NCBI RefSeq assembly: GCF_002237755.1
Contig: NZ_MWSJ01000002.1
Span: 1 to 64,000 of the forward strand
Origin: Lysinibacillus sp. KCTC 33748
GTDB lineage: Bacteria > Bacillota > Bacilli > Bacillales_A > Planococcaceae
Direction of reading: 5' to 3'
Length of the DNA stretch: 64,000 nt
Part shown: positions 44,106-52,137 of the stretch, piece by piece
Layout of the letters: every line of letters starts with the position of its first letter
Position numbering within the stretch: position 1 is the stretch's first letter
Notes under the pieces: model-generated
Told to the model about the DNA's origin: nothing
Database searches by the model: none
The model's input: the letters and a program-made list of their open reading frames with translations, nothing else
Program-made: the position numbers and the translations under genes

Positions 44106-45191
44106 ATGATGGGAATTTTAGATTTAGAACGATTAACAAATTTATCAAATGAACAGTGTGAAATTATTTTAGATGTAGCCCAAAACCTTCAAATAATAGC
44201 TGACCTTTCTCAAGCAGATATTTTTATCAACTGTCTTTTAGAAGAAGATAACGCCTCTTTAATTGTAGCTGAGGCAAAGCCTACTACTATAGCATCTTTA
44301 TATAAAAAAAGTTTGCTAGGGAAAATAGCATTTGAAGAAATGGAGCCAGGTGTATTATTTAGTTTGAAAACCGGGAAACCAATTTTTGGATCAAGAGGAA
44401 TTACGGAAGAGCGTGGAGTCATGCAACAAGATATTGTTCCTATAAAAGACCTTTATGGGGAGACCATTGGGGTATTAATAAAAGAAAGAGATATTTCACA
44501 GGTAGTGCAGAACGAAAGAAATATAGAGAAGCTTATGAAAGCGACTAATAGCGGAGACAAGCAAGGTGTCTTTCAAGCCATTGTCGTTCAGGAAATTCAT
44601 CATCGTGTTAAAAATAATTTACAGGTTATTTCTAGTTTATTGAGATTACAAATGCAACGTACTCACTCGGAAGAAGTGGCTGAGGTATTTAATGACAGTA
44701 TATCTCGAATATCTAGTATGGCTTTAGTTCATGATTACTTGGCCCAGCGTGGAATTGAGGAAGCTGATATTAAACTTTTAATACAACAAATTTCTACTTT
44801 GTTAGTTTCCTCGTCTATTATTCCAGATCAACATATTGCTGTGTCTGTAGAAGGAGAGTCGATATTCTGTCCTTCAGATAAAGCAACAGCTGTAGCACTG
44901 ATTGTTAATGAGTTAGTTCAAAATAGCATTAAACATGCTTTTCCTTCAAGTAATTTCGGGAGAATTGCTATTAATTTGAGACAACGAAAGCAAATGGTTA
45001 AGATTACAGTAACGGATGATGGATGTGGAATTGGTAATCCTTTTTCGATAGGCGATCTTTCATCTTTAGGATTACAACTTGTAGAAATGTTAGTTGAAGA
45101 GAAGCTACAAGGCGTTTTTTCATTCCCTATTTCTGAGAAAGGGACAAAAGTTTCAATAACCTTTCCGATTGTATCTACCGAGGCTAAATAA
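44106..45191 (+). CDS. eutW: Sensor histidine kinase of the ethanolamine two-component system (EutW-like)
   Basis: 361 residues, cytoplasmic. An N-terminal sensor (PdtaS/EutW-type, about 1-140) is followed by a HisKA_2 phospho-acceptor helix (QEIHHRVKNNLQVISSLLRL, about 163-182) and an HATPase with NELVQNSIKHA and DDGCGIG. This kinase type pairs with ANTAR-domain antiterminators. Directly upstream of the eutB leader; EutV-like protein lies after eutC. Known EutW senses ethanolamine. The start could be either of two adjacent ATG codons. Confidence 0.85.
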   Translation: MMGILDLERLTNLSNEQCEIILDVAQNLQIIADLSQADIFINCLLEEDNASLIVAEAKPTTIASLYKKSLLGKIAFEEMEPGVLFSLKTGKPIFGSRGITEERGVMQQDIVPIKDLYGETIGVLIKERDISQVVQNERNIEKLMKATNSGDKQGVFQAIVVQEIHHRVKNNLQVISSLLRLQMQRTHSEEVAEVFNDSISRISSMALVHDYLAQRGIEEADIKLLIQQISTLLVSSSIIPDQHIAVSVEGESIFCPSDKATAVALIVNELVQNSIKHAFPSSNFGRIAINLRQRKQMVKITVTDDGCGIGNPFSIGDLSSLGLQLVEMLVEEKLQGVFSFPISEKGTKVSITFPIVSTEAK

Positions 45192-45273
45192 TACTAATCA
45201 GGGAAGCTGATATTGTTTTCGAACTATTTACAAAATATTTGCTAGTAGTGTAGAATGAACTAAAATAATAGCT

Positions 45274-45337
45274 AAGGCAAAGGCGCCTTTCACGCCCGAA
45301 GAAAATTTCTTCAGGGATACGTGGAAGCGCTTTTTTT
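45274..45337 (+). promoter_or_regulatory. Leader terminator overlapping an ANTAR-type hairpin before eutB
   Basis: AAGGC-AAAGGC-GCCTT (45274-45289) is a small hairpin with a six-base loop having A at position 1 and G at position 4, the ANTAR-target rule. Its right half is also the left arm of a long terminator: AAAGGCGCCTTTCACG (45279-45294) with CGTGGAAGCGCTTT (45320-45333), one bulged C, then a T-run. The two folds exclude each other, as in eut antitermination. A first partner hairpin upstream (45240-45274) is less clear. Confidence 0.65.
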
Positions 45338-45377
45338 GTTTAATTGCAATCTTTAACATAATAAAAAGGGGTGTTAA

Positions 45378-46742
45378 ATGATGAAATTGTCTTGCGTAGT
45401 AAAGGGAACTCATTATACGTTTTCGTCAGTAAAGGAGGTACTTGCAAAAGCCAGTGAAGCAAAATCCGGGGATGTGATGGCTCGTGTAGCAGCAGAATCA
45501 TCACTAGAGCGTATGGCAGCAAAAGTAGTACTTAGCGAGATGCAACTGAAAGAAATTTATGAGAATCCGGTTATTCCATATGAGATCGATGAAGTAACAC
45601 GCTTAATTTATGATGATATTAGCAACACGATTTATAAAGATATTCAAAATTGGACAGTCGGTGAACTAAGAAATTATATTCTGTCATCTGATACAGGTAC
45701 AGATCAGTTATTGAAACTTTCAAGAGGACTAACAAGTGAAATGATTTCAGCAGTTGCTAAACTAATGTCAAGCATTGATCTTGTTCTTGCTTCACAGAAA
45801 ATGAAATATCAAGCACATTGTAATACGACAATTGGAGAGCCTGGTCGTTTAGCATTTCGTTGTCAACCCAACCATCCAAATGATGTCCCGGAAGGCATTT
45901 TGTATTCAATAAAAGAAGGATTATCCTATGGAGCAGGTGATGCAGTTATTGGTATTAATCCGAATGTGGATACAATTGAATCTGTCAAAAAACTTTTGAC
46001 ACTTTCACATGAATTTATTGAGAACTGGAAAATTCCAACACAAAATTGTGTATTAGCCCATATAACAACACAAATGGAGGCTTTAAAACAGGGGGCGCCT
46101 ATCGCACTAATGTTTCAAAGTTTAGCAGGTACACAAAAAGGGAATGAAGCGTTCGGTATATCTTCAAAAATTCTTGATGAGGGTTATGAGATGATGGCTC
46201 GATATGGTACATCTGCTGGCCCAAACTTTATGTATTTTGAAACAGGACAAGGTTCGGAAGTATCTTTAAATGCTGATTTTGGGGTAGATATGCAAACGCT
46301 TGAATCAAGAAGTTACGGTTATGCACGTCACTGGAAGCCTTTCATGGTGAATACTGTTTCAGGCTTTATTGGACCGGAGACACTCTATGATGGTCGCCAA
46401 TTAATTAGAGCGGATCTCGAAGATGGATTTATGGGGAAATTACATGGCTTACCAATGGGTATTGCACCCACTTACACAAATCATATGGATGCCGACCAAA
46501 ATGATCAGGAAGTTGCAGGTATCATAACAGCAGTTGCAGGTGCAAATTTTTATATGGGAGTACCGGGTGGAGATGATGTCATGCTGAATTATCAAGATAC
46601 AAGCTATCACGATGATGCTAGTTTGCGTGAGATTCTAGGATTACGACCACTTCGAGAGTTTGAAAAATGGTTGGAGAATATGGGCCTAATGGAAAATGGG
46701 AAGTTGACAAAACGAGCAGGAGACTTATCAATTTTTGATTGA
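45378..46742 (+). CDS. eutB: Ethanolamine ammonia-lyase large subunit
   Basis: This is the adenosylcobalamin-dependent catalytic subunit: ethanolamine to acetaldehyde plus ammonia. 454 residues is the family length. Clear stretches are AHCNTTIGEPGRLAFRCQPN, YFETGQGSEVSLNADFGVDM and TYTNHMDADQNDQEV. AAGGGGTG precedes the ATG. It lies behind a leader terminator and is followed by eutC 15 bp downstream. No eutA reactivase, eutH permease or microcompartment genes are present in the window. Confidence 0.97.
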   Translation: MMKLSCVVKGTHYTFSSVKEVLAKASEAKSGDVMARVAAESSLERMAAKVVLSEMQLKEIYENPVIPYEIDEVTRLIYDDISNTIYKDIQNWTVGELRNYILSSDTGTDQLLKLSRGLTSEMISAVAKLMSSIDLVLASQKMKYQAHCNTTIGEPGRLAFRCQPNHPNDVPEGILYSIKEGLSYGAGDAVIGINPNVDTIESVKKLLTLSHEFIENWKIPTQNCVLAHITTQMEALKQGAPIALMFQSLAGTQKGNEAFGISSKILDEGYEMMARYGTSAGPNFMYFETGQGSEVSLNADFGVDMQTLESRSYGYARHWKPFMVNTVSGFIGPETLYDGRQLIRADLEDGFMGKLHGLPMGIAPTYTNHMDADQNDQEVAGIITAVAGANFYMGVPGGDDVMLNYQDTSYHDDASLREILGLRPLREFEKWLENMGLMENGKLTKRAGDLSIFD

Positions 46743-46757
46743 GGAGGGGGAATCAAA

Positions 46758-47624
46758 ATGGATATTCAAGAAATTCGAGATATTGTTCAAAGAGTAGTAG
46801 AAGAAGTACAGAAAAACATGAATTCGCCAAAAAACGATACCGCTCAAACTAAAGAAGAAGTCATACATTTTCCAGAAGGACGTATAAAAGGGGTAGACAA
46901 GCCGCATAACGCGGCATCCATTGAACGAGCACAAAGTATTACACCTGCACGTATAGGTATTGGTCGAACTGGCACTCGAATGTTGACGACAAGTTATTTG
47001 CAATTTTTAATTGACCATGCAGCCGCACAGGATGCTGTATTAAGAGATGTCAGTGATGATTTTCTTCAAAAGATGGGTTTACACAAGCTGGAAACACAAG
47101 CAAATGATATGAAATCTTACTTAATGGATTTAGATGCTGGCCGAAAGTTATCAGATGAATCTATGAAGTATCTTGAACAAAACGGGGATAAAGGAAAAAA
47201 TGTTCAAATTATTGTTTGTGATGGATTGAGCTCCTCGGCAGTAGAAGCCAATGTAGCTGATTTACTACCTGCTTTAATACAAGGATTAAAATTAAAAAAT
47301 ATAAGCGTTGCAACTCCATTTTTTATTAAGCGGGGGCGTGTGTGGGTGCAAGACGAAGTGGCTGCTATTGTTAATTGTGACCTTGTTATTTCGTTGATTG
47401 GCGAAAGGCCAGGTTTAAATACAGATGAAAGCCTGAGTGCTTACATGATTTATCGGCCGACCGAAAAAACAGTTGAAGCCGATCGGACGGTCATTTCAAA
47501 TATTCATAAAGATGGGCTGACTTCACTTGAAGCGGGTGCTTATTTATCTGATTTAATCGAACAAATGCTTTTAGCAAAGTGTACAGGCGTTTCATTTGCG
47601 CAACAAAGGAATATCAACATATAG
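46758..47624 (+). CDS. eutC: Ethanolamine ammonia-lyase small subunit
   Basis: 288 residues; it completes the cobalamin site with EutB. The N-terminal extension of about 65 residues, used in other species for compartment targeting, is present and hydrophilic. The core begins TPARIGIGRTGTRMLTTSYL and includes IVCDGLSSSAVEANV and LIGERPGLNTDESLSAYMIY. GAGGAGGGGGAATCAAA is its ribosome site. Confidence 0.96.
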   Translation: MDIQEIRDIVQRVVEEVQKNMNSPKNDTAQTKEEVIHFPEGRIKGVDKPHNAASIERAQSITPARIGIGRTGTRMLTTSYLQFLIDHAAAQDAVLRDVSDDFLQKMGLHKLETQANDMKSYLMDLDAGRKLSDESMKYLEQNGDKGKNVQIIVCDGLSSSAVEANVADLLPALIQGLKLKNISVATPFFIKRGRVWVQDEVAAIVNCDLVISLIGERPGLNTDESLSAYMIYRPTEKTVEADRTVISNIHKDGLTSLEAGAYLSDLIEQMLLAKCTGVSFAQQRNINI

Positions 47625-47654
47625 AAAACTTCCTGCAAGAAAGGTTGTGGTGTG

Positions 47655-48116
47655 ATGAAAAAACGGATTCTAATTGCTGAGGACGAACCAATTATCAGGC
47701 TGGACTTAAAAATATTGCTTCGGAAAAACGGTTATGAGGTAGTCGGGGAAGCAGGAAATGGTGATCGAGCGATCGAGCTCGCTTTTAAATTAAAGCCAGA
47801 TCTTGTGTTAATGGATATAGAAATGCCAAAATTAAATGGGTTAAAAGCAAGCGAAGTTATTGGGCGGCAGTTAGATATACCAGTGTTGTTGATTACTGCA
47901 TATAGTCAAAAAGAATTTATAGAGAAGTCTAGGCAAGATAATATTATGGGCTATTTAGTGAAGCCCGTTTCTGAAGGCAGCTTAATTCCCGCAATGATGA
48001 TTGCATTACAACAAGCTAAGAGGACACAAACATTAAAACAATCTTTACGATTAACACAAGCAAAAATTCAAAAGCGAAAGATGATTGAACGAACAAAAGG
48101 GCAACTTGAAGGATGA
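47655..48116 (+). CDS. eutV: EutV-like response regulator with truncated ANTAR domain
   Basis: 153 residues. The receiver is intact: acidic pair AEDEP, phospho-Asp in VLMDIEMP, Thr in LITAYS and Lys in LVKPV. The helical linker leads into the beginning of an ANTAR domain (QKRKMIERTKGQLEG), then a stop. Full EutV proteins are about 190 residues with some 55 ANTAR residues; only the first 15 or so are left. In the next frame DEVFYKTLQLKQVMK resembles the lost part, pointing to a deletion plus frameshift. RNA binding is doubtful. Confidence 0.8.
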   Translation: MKKRILIAEDEPIIRLDLKILLRKNGYEVVGEAGNGDRAIELAFKLKPDLVLMDIEMPKLNGLKASEVIGRQLDIPVLLITAYSQKEFIEKSRQDNIMGYLVKPVSEGSLIPAMMIALQQAKRTQTLKQSLRLTQAKIQKRKMIERTKGQLEG

Positions 48117-48438
48117 GGTTTTTTATAAAACGCTACAGTTAAAGCAAGTGATGAAAATATTTTTCTACTATAACAAACTTAATCTCACTTAAACTAGAAA
48201 GGTTAAAACTTTCTATATTTAGGTGAGATTTTTATATTCAAAAATAATACAGGTCATTGTGGTGGAGTACTTGAATGTATAAAAGTTTCTCTCTACTTAA
48301 CCTAATGATACATAAGGTTAAGTTTAGTAGAATAATATGAAACTATTTATAAATCTCAGTCGTATAAAAAAATAAGGAGCTTCTGGATAGAGAAATCTAC
48401 GTGAATATAAAAACAATATTTATAAAGGGAAGTGTGTT
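48117..48438. other. Intergenic stretch, eut terminator, no gene
   Basis: The first 105 bases may be the decayed end of eutV. A terminator follows; the remainder is the leader of the next operon. Confidence 0.5.
48181..48235 (+). terminator. Terminator of the eut operon
   Basis: AATCTCACTTAAA pairs with TTTAGGTGAGATT (one G-T pair), with an inner AGAAAG/CTTTCT stem, then TTTTT. Confidence 0.85.
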
Positions 48439-48900
48439 ATGCAATTCGAAGGTGCAATGTTAGAATATCGTTTGCAAAAAGGTAAAGACAAGTTTGAACC
48501 AATCTATTATTATACTAATATTGACTTGCCACAAATTTTAACAAGAAGAGAATGCGAATTTTTTATTAAAGAAGGTAAGACTTATAAACAATTGTCTTCT
48601 GCTATTGAAGATGAATTATTCGTGATTTATGTAGAATTGTATGAAGAAACACCAATGGAAATGCAAGAGCTCTTATGTGAAGGTATTAAACTTGAAATTC
48701 GTGAGTTAAACGCCTATAAAAATCATCCGTTAATAACATTTGAATATATGGCGAATCATTTAGATATTTTAAGCATGATCGGCAGTATATATACATATAT
48801 CGAAGACAAGGAATGGGAGCGGGACTCAGCTGAAATTGATGAAGACCGAGGTGTGTATGTTTTATATGTTACGCCAACAGGATATATGCTTGCAACATAG
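48439..48900 (+). CDS. Hypothetical protein, first gene of a yjf-like ligase operon
   Basis: 153 residues, acidic and soluble. Stretches such as FEPIYYYTNIDLPQILTRRE and ITFEYMANHLDILSMIGSIY are not from a family I can name with confidence. Its place, 17 bp before a small lipoprotein and an ATP-grasp ligase, parallels the DUF2170/DUF2491 (YjfI/YjfK) genes of the E. coli yjf operon, but no sequence match is claimed. GAAGTGTGTT before the ATG is a modest site. Confidence 0.55.
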   Translation: MQFEGAMLEYRLQKGKDKFEPIYYYTNIDLPQILTRRECEFFIKEGKTYKQLSSAIEDELFVIYVELYEETPMEMQELLCEGIKLEIRELNAYKNHPLITFEYMANHLDILSMIGSIYTYIEDKEWERDSAEIDEDRGVYVLYVTPTGYMLAT

Positions 48901-48917
48901 GAAGGTGGATTTTTAGC

Positions 48918-49226
48918 ATGAAGAAAACAAAGAAGATGATGACAGGAGCATTAGCAGCGGCGGCTTTGGTAACGTTAACTGCTTGTGGAGAGGAAAGGGG
49001 CTATGCAGAGCCAGCAGGGACGGATTGCGATGATTGGGATTGGGATAAGGAGACAGGTACGTATTATTGCGATGATAATGATTCAACTTATGCGCGTAGT
49101 TACTACCATGGTGGGAAATATTATGGAACAAAAACATCATTACAAAAAAGTGCTGACTATAAAACATATGTATCGAATTACAAGTCAGGAATAGGCAGTG
49201 GTTCAAAAGGCGGTTTTGGAGGGTAA
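48918..49226 (+). CDS. Small lipoprotein, YjfM/DUF1190-like, Gly-rich C-terminus
   Basis: 102 residues. The signal peptide ends in the lipobox LTAC (Cys23). The mature part has an Asp/Trp-rich stretch (GTDCDDWDWDKETGTYYCDD, with two Cys), a Tyr/Gly segment, and the tail GIGSGSKGGFGG. DUF1190 proteins of E. coli (YjfM) have a similar tail and partner. TAATG overlap with the ligase suggests it is a substrate or partner of that enzyme. That is inference. Confidence 0.65.
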   Translation: MKKTKKMMTGALAAAALVTLTACGEERGYAEPAGTDCDDWDWDKETGTYYCDDNDSTYARSYYHGGKYYGTKTSLQKSADYKTYVSNYKSGIGSGSKGGFGG

Positions 49227-50494
49227 TGATGAACCGATTTCGAGAAAATCGACAACATTTTTTTAGCCAAATAAAGGATTTTTGGCATGACATATATGGG
49301 ATGGAATATGCTCTATTTGATATTAAGAGAGAAAATGCAGAAACGATTAATAGGATTCGCCAAGCAACTGACCAGATAGGCCATATTTTTTATAAGTCGG
49401 CTGCTTTGTTGCGTATGGTAGATGATGAGACACTTTTGCGCCTTGGATTTCCCACTGAAACTCACTCCTTCATCCGTTTGCAAACACTACCAGTTGAAAG
49501 TGTCATTGCTCGTTTAGATTTAGTAGTGACCGATGAACAAGTAAAATTGCTTGAAATAAACGCAGATACACCTACATTTATAAAAGAAACTTTTTTTGTG
49601 AATGGAAAAGTGTGTGAACAGTTTGAGATGCAAAATCCAAACGAAGGCTGCGAAGACCAGTTAAAACAAGCAATTTTGAAAGCTGTAACGTCGTCGTTTC
49701 GTACGAGGAGAAAATATGAAGCTAGCAATATTGTTTTCGTAGCACACTCGGAACATGAAGAAGATAAATTGACAACAATGTATTTAAAGGACCTCTCTGG
49801 ATTACAAAGTCAGTATATGGACTTTAGTCACCTACAACTTGTAGATGAGCCAATTCTAGAAAATGAAGAAGTTGTCCTACCACAAGGTCTTTATGATAGA
49901 AGCGGAGAAAAAATCGATGTTTTATATCGACAGACGTATCCTATTGAACATTTGATATATGATGAAGATCCAATAACGAAGGAAAAAGTGGGTCAATCGT
50001 TAATGAAGCTAGTGGAACAGCAAGACTTAGCCATTGTGAATCCACCTTCTGCTTTTTTACTACAATCTAAGGCAATAATGGCACTCATTTGGGGGCTACA
50101 TGAGGAACGACATTCTTTTTATACACCTGAAGAACATAACGCAATACATAAATATTTTTTACCAACTTATCTAGATCCAGATGTTTTTTTACAACAAGGA
50201 CAAAGTTTTGTGAAAAAGCCTTCATTTGGTCGCGAAGGAGACACTGTTGAGATTTTTTCAAATACAGGTAAAAAAATTGCGGAAGATATTCATAAAACAT
50301 TTAAAGATGAACTTCCTGTTTATCAACAATTTATAGAGCTACCACAAACTATGATTCAAACAGAACAAGGTCCCAAACAAGCACATTATATGTATGGTTG
50401 CTTTTATATTAATGGTAAGGCAAGTGCAATTGGTATTCGCGCAGGGGGACAAATTACAGATAACGGATCTTATTTTCTACCAATAGGCTATTAG
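49226..50494 (+). CDS. Glutathionylspermidine-synthase-like ATP-grasp amidoligase (YjfC type)
   Basis: 422 residues of the GSP_synth family C-terminal ligase domain, without the amidase domain of true Gsp. Nucleotide and substrate motifs are KLLEINADTPTFIKETFFVN, VKKPSFGREGDTVEIF and AIGIRAGGQITDNGSYFLPI. Bacilli lack glutathionylspermidine, so the enzyme probably joins another amine or peptide. Neighbours are the small lipoprotein before it and a DUF350 membrane protein after it, the same company as E. coli yjfC. Confidence 0.85.
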   Translation: MMNRFRENRQHFFSQIKDFWHDIYGMEYALFDIKRENAETINRIRQATDQIGHIFYKSAALLRMVDDETLLRLGFPTETHSFIRLQTLPVESVIARLDLVVTDEQVKLLEINADTPTFIKETFFVNGKVCEQFEMQNPNEGCEDQLKQAILKAVTSSFRTRRKYEASNIVFVAHSEHEEDKLTTMYLKDLSGLQSQYMDFSHLQLVDEPILENEEVVLPQGLYDRSGEKIDVLYRQTYPIEHLIYDEDPITKEKVGQSLMKLVEQQDLAIVNPPSAFLLQSKAIMALIWGLHEERHSFYTPEEHNAIHKYFLPTYLDPDVFLQQGQSFVKKPSFGREGDTVEIFSNTGKKIAEDIHKTFKDELPVYQQFIELPQTMIQTEQGPKQAHYMYGCFYINGKASAIGIRAGGQITDNGSYFLPIGY

Positions 50495-50560
50495 AAAATT
50501 GTAAGAATTTAAGCGTAAAGTAAAACAAACTGAAGCACGATAAAAGGAGTGTGTATTGGA

Positions 50561-50974
50561 ATGGGATATTTCTCATTAGATAGTTTTTTAAATTTTTTAT
50601 TATATACAGGGACAGGGTTAATTCTCATTTTGATTGGGATTGTTGCATTTGCTTTTACAACAAAATTTTCAGAGTGGAACTTAATTAAAGAAGGCAATAT
50701 GGCAGTTGCATTAAAGCTATGGGGAAAAGTGATTGGATTAGGCATCACATTATATACAGTATGGTCTTCAAGTGTTCATATACTTGATGCTTTTATTTGG
50801 GGGTTAATCGGAATTGCTACACAAGTAGTTGTGTATTTGATTATTGAATACGTGTTAACACCAAAAACAAGCTTGGAGAAAAAAGTGGAAGAAGGAAATA
50901 CTGCAGTAGGCTTCAGTTTATTTGCAGTGGGCATTACGGTAGGATTAATTATAGCAGGAAGTTTATCGTATTAA
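50561..50974 (+). CDS. DUF350 membrane protein (YjfL-like)
   Basis: 137 residues with four hydrophobic helices arranged as two repeats, as usual for DUF350. Readable parts are GTGLILILIGIVAFAFTTKF and EEGNTAVGFSLFAVGITVGL, the latter holding the repeated GNxAVA/GNTAVG element. The start at ATG MGYFSLDSF has AAGGAG 12 bases before it; the frame is open to an upstream GTG. Last gene of the yjf-like operon. Confidence 0.85.
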   Translation: MGYFSLDSFLNFLLYTGTGLILILIGIVAFAFTTKFSEWNLIKEGNMAVALKLWGKVIGLGITLYTVWSSSVHILDAFIWGLIGIATQVVVYLIIEYVLTPKTSLEKKVEEGNTAVGFSLFAVGITVGLIIAGSLSY

Positions 50975-51008
50975 TAAAGTATATTTGATAAAACTATAAT
51001 AATGCATT

Positions 51009-51048
51009 AAAGGGAGCATGTTTTTATGAATGAAAACATGCTCTCTTT
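51009..51048 (+). terminator. Terminator of the yjf-like operon
   Basis: AAAGGGAGCATGTTTT pairs with AAAACATGCTCTCTTT (one G-T pair). Confidence 0.85.
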
Positions 51049-51237
51049 ATATTTAATGTTCACATCTGACGCCGCCTAGTCGGAATGAAAATCAACGACA
51101 CGTTATGGTGATGAGTAGAAATATAGAAGGGATATTTCCTTGTATGCCGAAATAAACAAGAGTACAAATAGAGAGCAATATTTCTATATAATTGTACAAT
51201 TTAACGGTGACTACCATCTTATAAGGAGTGATGTAGT

Positions 51238-51288
51238 ATGTATATAAAAATAACAGGTTGTTTTATTAGTAGGGGAATACTTATTTAG
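51238..51288 (+). CDS. Possible 16-codon leader peptide
   Basis: ATG after AAGGAGTGATGTAGT encodes MYIKITGCFISRGILI and stops 52 bases before the acetyltransferase start. The strong ribosome site is the only evidence of translation. It could be an attenuation leader or the scrap of a lost gene. Confidence 0.35.
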   Translation: MYIKITGCFISRGILI

Positions 51289-51340
51289 TAGAGAGTTCGT
51301 GATCAAGGATTTCTCTACTACTAGAGGAGGAATCGGAAAT

Positions 51341-51781
51341 TTGATTAGTTTAAGATCAATTGATCAAAGTAATTGGGAAGCTTGTATTCAACTGAAGCCT
51401 AAGCAAGAACAGGAAGCATTTATTGCTTCGAATCTGTATTCAATTGCAGAAAGTAAATTTTTACCACACATGAAGATCAAGGCAATCTATTGTGAAGATA
51501 TACTTATCGGTTTTGCAATGTACGGGATCGATTCGGATGATGGAAACTATTGGGTGTATAGATTTATGATTGATGAGCAATTTCAAGGGCGTGGACATGG
51601 CAAGAGCGCAATGGAATTGATTATTGAAAACATCCGGAGTAGAGATGATCGGACTGACGTCATCTGGCTCGGGTATCAGCCAGACAACGAGCAAGCAAGA
51701 AAACTATATGCCAGTGTGGGTTTTAAAGAGTCAGGAATGGCACCTTGGGGAGAAATGCTAGCAAAATATAGTTTTCATTAG
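51341..51781 (+). CDS. GNAT acetyltransferase, BltD-like (spermine/spermidine type)
   Basis: 146 residues. The sequence layout resembles B. subtilis BltD, a polyamine acetyltransferase: ILIGFAMYGIDSDDGNYWVY, RFMIDEQFQGRGHGKSAMEL (acetyl-CoA loop) and NEQARKLYASVGFKESGMAP. TTG start because AGAGGAGGAATCGG lies just before it. The substrate assignment is inferred from resemblance only. Confidence 0.8.
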   Translation: MISLRSIDQSNWEACIQLKPKQEQEAFIASNLYSIAESKFLPHMKIKAIYCEDILIGFAMYGIDSDDGNYWVYRFMIDEQFQGRGHGKSAMELIIENIRSRDDRTDVIWLGYQPDNEQARKLYASVGFKESGMAPWGEMLAKYSFH

Positions 51782-51965
51782 AATGTCTAAATGAATAATA
51801 AATGTTGCGTAACTAATGTTTACTTTGCTCCCATGTCGCAATAGTTTGAATTACAATTTATAAATCTATGTCAATATAAAAAAGTAGCATTTTACACAAT
51901 GTAAAATGCTACTTGGAAAAAGGAAAACTATGCTGTTTTCTTTTGTTTGGATACGGGAACAGAAC
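51782..51965. other. Intergenic stretch, acetyltransferase terminator
   Basis: No gene seen; a strong hairpin lies at 51882-51914. Confidence 0.5.
51882..51914. terminator. Terminator after the acetyltransferase
   Basis: AAGTAGCATTTTACA and TGTAAAATGCTACTT perfect 15-bp arms with a 3-base loop; only a short T/A run follows. Confidence 0.75.
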
Positions 51966-51969
51966 GATT

Positions 51970-52137
51970 TAACTTCTTTTAGTGGGTGTCCAAACATCCG
52001 CTGAAAAAGAGGAGCTCAGGCTCAGAACTTCACATCCTGTGAAAACGCCTGAGTGACCGACATCGTGTCGGCCCTCACGCAGGCCTAAGCACAGAGCCGA
52101 TTCTGGACGCAATTATGCCGAGGCATAATTGATAATA
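51970..52137. repeat. Structured intergenic repeat, copy 3
   Basis: Modules in order: TTTTAGTGGGTGTCCAAACA, GGAGCTCAGGC, CACATCCTGTG, GCCTGAGTGACCGACATCGT, GTCGGCCC, AGCCGATTCTGGACGCAATT, and the stem AATTATGCC-GA-GGCATAATT. The last stem covers the 3' codons and stop of the DMT transporter on the opposite strand. Confidence 0.85.

Larger units (their letters stand above)
50975..51340. other. Intergenic stretch with terminator and a short upstream ORF
   Basis: It contains the terminator of the DUF350 operon at its left end and, before the acetyltransferase, a 16-codon ORF with a good ribosome site. Confidence 0.5.
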
